A stretch of 55,394 bases of DNA, taken from the NCBI GenBank assembly GCA_004335635.1, contig QAXH01002655.1, forward strand, positions 1 to 55,394, read 5' to 3'. Made by a program: the position numbers and the translations under genes. Source of the stretch: Chloromonas sp. AAM2 (taxonomy: Eukaryota > Chlorophyta > Chlorophyceae > Chlamydomonadales > Chlamydomonadaceae). The notes beneath the pieces were generated by a model that was given only the letters and a program-made list of their open reading frames with translations, did no database searches and was not told the origin of the DNA. How positions within the stretch are numbered: the first letter of the stretch is position 1; every line of letters begins with the position of its first letter. Below, in pieces: positions 48,701 to 55,394 of the stretch.

Positions 48701-50620
48701 TACAGTCTGCGACTCAACGAACTGCAACCTTGCAGCAAGAAGCGGAGCAAAAGGAGTTAGCACATTCAAATGCAGCACAGCAGTGGCAGGCAGCACAGCA
48801 GGACATGCAGTTTCTTAATGAGTGGAATGCGGCTTTGCAGCATGTGGCTGCAGAGCAGCTTGAGTTAGCAAAGCAAGGTGCAGCAGAGCAGAGTGAGATA
48901 GCACAGCAGCAGATTCGTGCCTTGACCGAGCAGCTGGCAGCCCTGCAAGCAGCTGCAGCAGAACAACACCTGGCCGCACAAGAGCAGTTGCAAGCCTCAC
49001 AGCGTACGGTTGCAGGGCAACAGGACTTGCTGCAAGCCGCAGATGAACATCGAAACAGTGTTGAGGGAGAGATGCAGGCTTTGGTTCAGCAAGTTGCATT
49101 CTTGCACGGGGCTGCTGTAGAGCAACTTGAGCTGGAGCACAGGCATGCAGCCGCCCAGTGTGATGCAGCACAGCAGGAGGTCGGTACCCTGACTGAGCAG
49201 CTTGCATTTCTACAAGTGGCTTCAGAGCAGTTGCAGTCCATAAGGCAGAATGAAGCACAGCAGCTGCATGCATTGCAAGCGGAGGTTCAGTCCTTTAACC
49301 AACAGATAGCGACAGTGCAGCAAGCAGCAGCGGAGCAGCAGGAGTGCTTGCAACGAGAGGCAGCAGAGCAACACAAGTCATCGCAAAGAGATGTACAAGC
49401 CATGGGTAAACAGATTCAAATCTTGCAGGCAGCAGCTCTTGAGCACCAGGGTGCACTCAGTGTTGCTGCACAGAAGCAACAAGCTGAAGAGATCCAAGTC
49501 CTTTCCTTGACCAATCAGCTTGGGGCCCTCCAAGCCAATGCAGTCATGCAGCAAGAGGCAGCGCAACAAGAAAAGCAGCGGTTGCATCACATGGCTGCCA
49601 ACCAACAACAGGCTGCAGCTCAGGAGTTGGCCACATTGAAGGAGCAGCTTGACGCCTTTGAACAGACTTGGGCTGCAGCAAAGCAAAATGCATCTGATAC
49701 TGACGCAGCATCAAAAGAGCTACAGGCACAGCTGCGTGACACCCAGCGTCAGCTGGACACAGCAAAAGCAGGTTCAGCCAGGCTCAACGACCAACTGAGC
49801 GCCTCCCTGTCACCGATCATGCCAGAGCACCATGTGACAGCACGGTTCCAGCAAGGCAGTTCACATGCAGCTAACCCAGGTTGTTCTGCTGTCACAGGCC
49901 TCCTGGCGCTGGCAGTTTGCGCCATGTCTGTATTCCCATCTGAACCAACACCGGCCTCGGCCACCATGCCCACAGCACAGACAGCTCCCAAAGCATCACC
50001 GAAAACCGGTACTGGCGGCCACAAAGGCCTCCAGCCCAGCGTACTTGTAAGCGCAACAGCGGCAGGTGAACAGCAGGTGGCAACCCGCACTGTTCCAGCT
50101 GAGCCAGCTGCCACAGACCTGCCCACCACCTGCTCACTCGTTTTGGCATTGAGGTAAGGCCATGCGCCAATGCCATGGGTTCTTTACTGTGTTGAGCTGT
50201 GTTCACATGGTGCAGGCAGCCAATGCCAAAGGACATGCGGCATGTGGAGAAATGGCACACTTGTTGCATCCACACCCCATGCAAACGCGCGAGGCCGCCC
50301 ACGCACCCGGCGGCCAGGCTGTCCCACTGCACCCACCACAGCTTTATGCAGGGTTACTGGATACTCACTTTTCAGACCAGTTTGTGCCTCATGTCGCATT
50401 CAGACTGCCCCTATGGAGACGCCAGTGCCACATTGTGATGCGGTGGGAGCTGCTGCTGGCGCTGGGCGCCTTCCTGACCGCCTGCCTGGCCTACCTGCTC
50501 CCTAGCTGCATCCAGCCGCATCCGCCGCTGCCGCCGCAGCCTGCCAGTGCTGCAGCCGGCAGTGGCACCGGAGGAAAGGCGAAGCGTAGCAAAGCACGTG
50601 TGCGGCCGAGTCGTGGGTGA
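45704..50620 (+). CDS. Large coiled-coil protein with C-terminal membrane anchor
   Basis: The family is not recognised. Four exons keep phase: 45704-46960 (its upstream limit is an acceptor at 45686), 47311-47517, 47698-50046, 50216-50620, giving about 1405 aa. The first 400 residues are Ser/Pro-rich and disordered-looking. A coiled coil starts at QRDLQAKLAIKDGTVKNLHS near the end of exon 1. Exon 3 is dominated by Gln/Ala/Glu heptads of the type LQ-AAAEQ. The last exon has one hydrophobic helix (LLLALGAFLTACLAYLLPSC) followed by a Pro stretch and a basic tail (KAKRSKARVRPSRG). A long coiled coil ending in a tail anchor suggests a tether at Golgi, nuclear envelope or vesicles, but this is inference. 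No KASH-type ending is seen. The donor at 50047 (CTT|GTAAGC) was chosen because it restores the frame of the anchor exon. Without it the ORF would end at 50157 with no anchor. The true start may be in an upstream exon. Confidence 0.7.
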
Positions 50621-50838
50621 AATGCGACACACTTGCAAGCAGTACGGAGAGAACGAAACTTGATCACGGCAACAAAACATTGTTGACTGGTAGCGCAGGT
50701 TAGGCAGTCACCCAGCTGCTGGCACCAGGGAAACCCAAGCAAGCCCGCGCAACAAGCAGTATCAGCAGCCATCGTAAAGAACATGGTGTCCAGAAGGGTG
50801 CCAGCGCAAGGCATCGCTGCCTACACTGAATCGACTGT

Positions 50839-50873
<35 letters not shown>

Positions 50874-50875
50874 CA
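50839..50875 (+). repeat. (GGCA)n microsatellite
   Basis: About nine tandem units of the tetranucleotide GGCA/GCAG lie 220 bp after the coiled-coil gene. Confidence 0.95.
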
Positions 50876-51636
50876 CACGTACAGAATGTGCATGCATGAA
50901 ATGCCTTGGCCAAGAACATGCAGTGTCAGGCGTGCACACGATGTGCAAATTGATCGCTCTAGAAACCCCAATATCACGGGTCACCAGGCCTATATGCTTA
51001 GCTCGCCACATCGTGGATGCCATTGTATCAGAGGCCCTGGTGTAGAACTCCCTATTGGCAGTTCCAAGAATGTCCAAGGTGCCCCGCCTCGCACCCGTGT
51101 GGTCTGTCGCAACCAACCATAACCGACAGTCCCATGGGCAAGCCGTTACTGTAGCTTGAATGTTCCATGTACCATCTCTTACATGGATAGCGTTTCACTA
51201 CACCTGGTCAGTTGTGCACATGACGTACGAGCTGATCAGGGAGGAGACTGCTTTGTTGATAGGGTAGACAGGAGCGAGCCAAGCACCTGTGAAACAGTTG
51301 AGCAGAACGGGCAGGTATTTATCTCGTCTTCTGGTGGTAGCAGCAATGCTTATTGACGCACCTGTGTCCGTTTGCCAGACGTGTTCAGTAGGTCTGCAGC
51401 ACTAGCTGATCACGGAGCATATGTTGCAGGCCAATGGAACGCTTTCTCACCGTGTTGATTGGGATGCTGAACGCCTTTCAGTAGCTTTGTTTGCTTAGAT
51501 ACAGCCTTACGGGGGCCTGCGCAACGCAGCGCGGGTAAAGCATGTGCTGGTAATTGGTTATCACCTGCACACACCTACGGCATATGTACCGTATTCATCG
51601 GCATGCTGGATGCCTTTTGATTGCACCTGGTGCATT

Positions 51637-51737
51637 AAAAAAATGTTTGCCACTTCTGGGGCAGTTTTCAAGTCTGCCACTGGTTCCAGGGCAGTTCCTA
51701 AAACTGTCCCAGAACTGGCAAACATGTTTGTTTTTTT
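51637..51737. mobile_element. Short foldback element (MITE-like) of the dispersed family
   Basis: Two cores face each other: AAAAAAATGTTTGCCACTTC then TGGGGCAGTTTT on the left, and AAAACTGTCCCAGAACTGGC then AAACATGTTTGTTTTTTT on the right. About 30 bp of inverted repeat with few mismatches enclose some 35 bp containing CACTGGTTCCAG. This is the most compact complete copy and shows that the core is a terminal inverted repeat. Confidence 0.75.
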
Positions 51738-51886
51738 GGAGAAACTAGCAGCCAACAGCAGGCGTTCTCGCTCATTGGCCTCTTGATTCTTTGCTGAGAT
51801 GAGCCTGACCGCAACGCAGCGCATTGCAGGTGAACCACGTGTTGTTGACTGGTTGTTAGCTTGACGCCTCACGATTGTAGCGTGAC

Positions 51887-54662
51887 ATGATGGTCAGGGC
51901 AGTGGGGGTCAGGTTTCCTGCAGTGCTGCTGTGGGGGTGTGCCACAGCGGCCTTACACACTGCAGGGTGCACAGCCAGCCACACCGCCTGTGGTGGCTGT
52001 CCAAGTTCTTTGGATAGAGCCACTGTAGTACGTCTCTCTCTCCAGAGAGATGTATATAGCCAGTTAAGGCTAGAAGAGTAAACCTTCGCAGACCTTCCCC
52101 ACACTGGTTAGCTTGACGCCTGAGCCTGAGGCGCCTGACGCCTAAGCCCAGCACACTTGCTGGGTGCAAATTGGGTGCAAATTGGGTGCAAATCAGAGAC
52201 ATCTGAACTCAGCCCTAAGGCCTTGCGTGCTCTTCCCATTCTTTGCTCAGAATTCCTTTACTGATTCTTGCGCATCATCGCCTTTTCTCGTGAACCCACC
52301 CGCCTGTGCTGTTAATGGCAAGGCTAGTGGACAGGAAAGCATCAAGCATTAGTCATGCGGCTCAACGAGACATGCCACCTCCTGGAATGCCTGGGTGCGA
52401 TTGTTGGACTAGATACAGCTTGCCGCTGCAGCTTTCTTCGTATGCTTGTATGGCTCGAGTGACTGCCTTCTTGCTTTAAAACCTCACATCATTTGCAGCA
52501 AACAACATGTGGCTAGACTTCAAAACCGTGTACCGTGTCGCAATGCTCTGCAGTGGTTGCTGAAATTTGCAGTGGTGCCCGCCCTACGCGAGCTCTGGCA
52601 TCCCGCACAACTACAAACTGTACACAACGCGGCAAAATGTGTTTGCAGAATGTGAGGCTGAGCGCAGTGCCAGCATGACGGTAGTGTGGGTTCTGGTTGT
52701 CAGATTGCTTGCACGGGTGACGCTTGAACGGTCATTTGATTTGTGTGACATGGGTTTCATGCAACCCGGGCCGGATAGAGGAACACGGCGTGTGTCAAGC
52801 ACTGTGTGTGTCAAAGGGATTCAAGAAACCAATTAGTGTCTTACATGCACACTTACCGCACGTTTGCACGACTAGTTTGAGGTCCCCAGAGCTCAGTCGG
52901 CCGGTGCCCTGGTGGCCGCCAGTGGCCCCATGACATTGTTTACTAGCGCTCCGCTGACGTCTTGCAATCGATGTTGGGCACTAGTTGCAGATGGGCACCA
53001 GGTGTGACAGGGCATCATGCCAACGTGCACGTGACAAGTCAGGCGCAACAGTATGATGTTCCTAGCGCCAGGCTTATCACACTTGTTGCCTCAGCTGTGG
53101 CGTAGCAGCACAACAACACAGAATTAGCGACAGCAGCACCTCCTGCAATGGTCGAAGAGCTGTAGAGTACAACGGTCTTGACGCTCATTGAAACACATAT
53201 TTTGCCTTCTGAAAACAAAAGTTGGCCGCCAGTTCTGGGACATGGTCTGCCTTTTGAGGCAAGTCACTGTTACAAGAGGTACCCACAGAGCTGGCCACAG
53301 TCAGAGTGACTGACATGCAAATCAGGGCGAGTCCAAGAACCACTTCTGCCGCACAACACAAACTCTCACAAACGAGCAGAGTGTGACTTCCTAAAACACA
53401 TGCGCATGGCTCCCTTCTGAAGTCAGAGTTTGCAAGCAAACTAGCTAAGAGACAAGCAGCCTAATAAGTGTGCACCGTGCTCATCTAGCAATTGCAGTTG
53501 TGACTGGCATTGCCTGGAAGGCAACGCCCATTAAACACAACAGAATGATCAATCCTAATGCGCAGATCTCAGCATGTCATATTCTCAACTTACTCTGATC
53601 ACTGTTACTTCTATGGGCTTGTCCAGGTGCACACGGAAAACAATGCGGCAGGTGTACCAAGGAAGTGCTCCAGTAAGCCGAGGACAAGCGGACAGTGTGC
53701 TACTCAAAGTCCAGTCCCCCAAGGCTGTTCCCAAGCTAAGCAAGCAGTCGTCTGCAACGTCTGCTCAAACCTAGTCCGGCCGGTGCTTGGACGTGCACAC
53801 CACTGCGCCCCAGGCGGCTTTGTTTGCAGCCGTGACAGGTCAGCAATCGAGTAAGACGGCAGAAAAACAATTGCCGTGCCTTATTTCTAATCCTAAACCA
53901 GAGTGGATGATGTACTGCATGACCAAGCTAAAAGCCACTGAAACCTGCAACTATGGGATCAAAATCGCACAGGTATCCTGGGATAACAGCTTTGCGCCAC
54001 CTTCAGGTACCCAACCAAATTACCAAGCCCAAGGCGATTGCCCGCCGTAACATGGACAATGTTAGTACCAGTCAGCTGGAATTGTAGTACCAGCACCGTT
54101 GCAACAAGCGCATATCTTGCAGTTGACAAGTCCGGCCAGGGTCAAAGGTAATCGTACGTCTGAGAAGCCTGATTGTTGGTAGAGCGTAAGCACAACTCTG
54201 TCGACATGTCTGCCACGCCCAGAGTCAACCTGCTTACGTGCGTGTGCTGCAATGCACAGAGTTCGCATTCTGACAGGACGCTGCTTGCTCTGTCTCTGTG
54301 ATTAAATTTAGTCCTGCTGCAGCCTTTATGCCGTGCGAAAAGGTTTCCTTCAGATTGTCAAGTTTGCAGGATACTCTGCAGATGGTTCAAGCTGCTCTCC
54401 ATTGATGCGTAATTCGGATATTCTAATGGGCAACTTCTACAGAACTTCTGGTGCTCGAACTACAACTGAAAATGGTTGTTCTTTGGCCTGGAAGAGATTT
54501 GATGACCAATCCTGTGTCAGGAGCTTAGCGCCTAGGTGTGCTCCACATGTGGCTCCACATGGCAATAAGCTCATCATCATCACACGGCTCAGGGGCAAGG
54601 CGGGCAGCTGCAGGGGGCCGGCGGGAGGACATACTCCATCCGCTGCTCCACATGCTCAGTAG
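51887..54662 (+). CDS. Candidate multi-exon gene for a cysteine-rich secreted protein
   Basis: Function and family are not recognised. The first frame, from ATG 51887, starts with a signal-peptide-like stretch (RFPAVLLWGCATAALHTAGC) and then a Cys-rich segment up to a possible donor near 52025. Further exon-like pieces with good acceptors are: 52250 (NSFTDSCASSPFLVNPPACA), 52571-52679 (WCPPYASSGIPHNYKLYTT, donor ATGACG|GTAGTG), 53630-53837 (about ten cysteines, including CNVCSNLV and HHCAPGGFVC), 53903-54005 (EWMMYCMTKLKATETCNYG) and 54369 onward (YSADGSSCSPLMRNSDILMG). Several junctions cannot be phased uniquely. The 3' end is unclear and would overlap the opposite-strand gene. The extent given is the outer limit of the pieces. 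Confidence 0.3.
52161..52194 (+). repeat. Three tandem copies of TGGGTGCAAAT
   Basis: Three adjacent 11-bp units lie in a putative intron of the candidate secreted-protein gene. Nearby, GGTTAGCTTGACGCCT at 52106 repeats a near-identical stretch at 51856. Confidence 0.85.
53214..53250 (-). repeat. Dispersed element end (copy 15)
   Basis: AAAACAAAAGTTGGCCGCCA then GTTCTGGGACATGG has the left-end orientation, with substitutions at the core edges. Confidence 0.6.
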
Positions 54663-55394
54663 CCAGTCACGTGGCTCTTTGGGCTGACTCCTAGAAGTAA
54701 CGGATGGAGCCAGAACCCCAACTCGGTTTGCTTGTGGCAGCTGATGGCGGAACCCTGGCGCACCTAGTTCACTGCCCGGCCCAGCCTGGTAGTGCTGTGC
54801 TGGCTCCCCCTGCTGCGGTTCTACTGGGTTTGAGCCGGTAACAACAGGCACCATGGCACAGTTTCCATTGTTTGGCAAAGGCTCCAGGTCAGGTGCAGCT
54901 ACTGCATCACTGGAGCCATCTGCAGTCCACTCCCCACCACCCCTGGTGTTTGGCACTGGTGGAGCACTGGGTGGGGCCAGCGCATGCTCAACACAGCATG
55001 TGGCTGGACCTGTGAAGTTCGTCAGCTCAACCAACTCCTGCATGCTGTTCATGGTGGCTGTGTCAGCCTGCAAGAGGCCAAGTAAAGAAGTACAACAAGC
55101 AGGAGGTAAGGTCAAGCATAGGCAATGGGCTCTGGTAAGCTATGACCAGGTTGGCAAAGCTTGTAGTGGTGAACACAGGTGCAAACCAATCCTTCATGCC
55201 AGCACAGCTACCAACCGGAGACAACTCTTGGAAGGTAAGAGACCCTGAAACATGTCGCACCTTGTCTACCACGGTAGGCTGCTCCTGCTGTGCCGGGCTG
55301 GCGGCTACAGCGGTGGGCTGCTCCTGCTGTGCTGTGCTGGCGGCGACAGCGGTGGGCTGCTCCTGCTGTGCCGAGCTGGTGGCGACAGCGGTGG
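54525..55394 (-). CDS. Unidentified gene, 3' part only (runs off the window)
   Basis: No family is recognised. Two exons are visible: 55394-55147 (continuing beyond the window) and 55067-54525, joined in phase across a 79-bp intron with a weak donor (CTG|GTCATA), for at least 262 aa. The first visible part is three 13-aa repeats (TAVAASTAQQEQP type). Then follows a more ordered-looking stretch, SFANLV and GMKDWFAPVFTTT. The last exon is Pro/Gly-rich with two related tryptophan motifs, LLSMWSSGWSMS and LIAMWSHMWSTPRR, directly before the stop. The tryptophan motifs might be short interaction motifs. The open, compositionally consistent frame supports coding, but the strand choice is not certain because the opposite strand also carries an open frame to 54662. 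Confidence 0.5.
55278..55394 (-). repeat. 39-bp coding tandem repeat at the window end
   Basis: Three units with a 39-bp period are visible and the array continues beyond the window. On the minus strand each encodes 13 aa of the form TAVAASxAQQEQP. Substitutions between units are few and some are silent. Confidence 0.9.

Larger units (their letters stand above)
50621..51886. other. Spacer with GGCA array and inverted element pair
   Basis: The spacer contains a (GGCA)n microsatellite and a foldback element, listed separately. No exon or other signal is recognised. The promoter of the candidate gene starting at 51887 would lie directly behind the foldback element. Confidence 0.4.

Noticed and set aside
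31..53250. CRISPR-like array of the repeated core
   Set aside because: Copies are irregularly spaced over 55 kb, in both orientations, and lie within introns of a eukaryotic genome.
1..55394. tRNA, rRNA or other structured RNA genes
   Set aside because: No tRNA-like cloverleaf with A and B boxes and no rRNA sequence was recognised on either strand by eye. A covariance-model scan would settle it.

Overview
This window is nuclear DNA of a eukaryote, almost certainly a green alga (Chlorophyta, probably chlorophycean). Every recognisable gene is cut by many short introns (GTGAGT/GTGGGT donors, TGCAG acceptors). The gene set also fits: a transit-peptide-bearing bifunctional aldehyde/alcohol dehydrogenase, a plant-type cycloeucalenol cycloisomerase, a NO VEIN-type giant ATPase, and a receptor-type cyclic-nucleotide phosphodiesterase resembling those of chlamydomonad algae. 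I assembled the gene models by hand from conserved protein motifs, splice sites and reading-phase bookkeeping. For the five named genes every exon junction keeps phase.

Layout. 1-1335: 3' flank. 1336-9175 (-): a 20-exon membrane-anchored 3',5'-cyclic-nucleotide phosphodiesterase (about 953 aa) with an extracellular sensor between two membrane helices. 9176-10767: divergent intergenic region with a roughly 465-bp inverted-repeat element and a CA microsatellite. 10768-28462 (+): a 23-exon NO VEIN-like protein (about 3412 aa) with a glutamine-rich N-terminus, a GHKL ATPase domain and a C-terminal NOV_C (DUF3883) domain. 29460-31991 (+): cycloeucalenol cycloisomerase (278 aa, 8 exons). 31992-34888: repeat-bearing intergenic DNA. 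34889-40256 (-): ADHE (about 951 aa, 13 exons). 40257-42416: divergent spacer. 42417-43812 (+): TFIID/SAGA subunit TAF10 (146 aa, 4 exons). 43813-45703: repeat-rich spacer. 45704-50620 (+): a long coiled-coil protein with a C-terminal membrane anchor (about 1405 aa). 51887-54662 (+): a tentative cysteine-rich secreted-protein gene. 54525-55394 (-): the 3' part of an unidentified gene whose visible N-terminal part is a 13-aa tandem repeat.

The genes are a housekeeping mixture (signalling, development/chromatin, sterol synthesis, fermentation, basal transcription) and do not form a pathway. The most distinctive DNA-level feature is a family of short dispersed elements sharing a 20-bp core, TTGTCCCAGAACTGGCAAAC, followed by a T-run. 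It occurs about 16 times in both orientations, in introns and spacers, twice or more as inverted pairs. It looks like the terminal inverted repeat of a non-autonomous (MITE-like) transposon. A second dispersed repeat of roughly 95 bp occurs three times. I see no prokaryotic-style system, CRISPR array, rRNA or tRNA.
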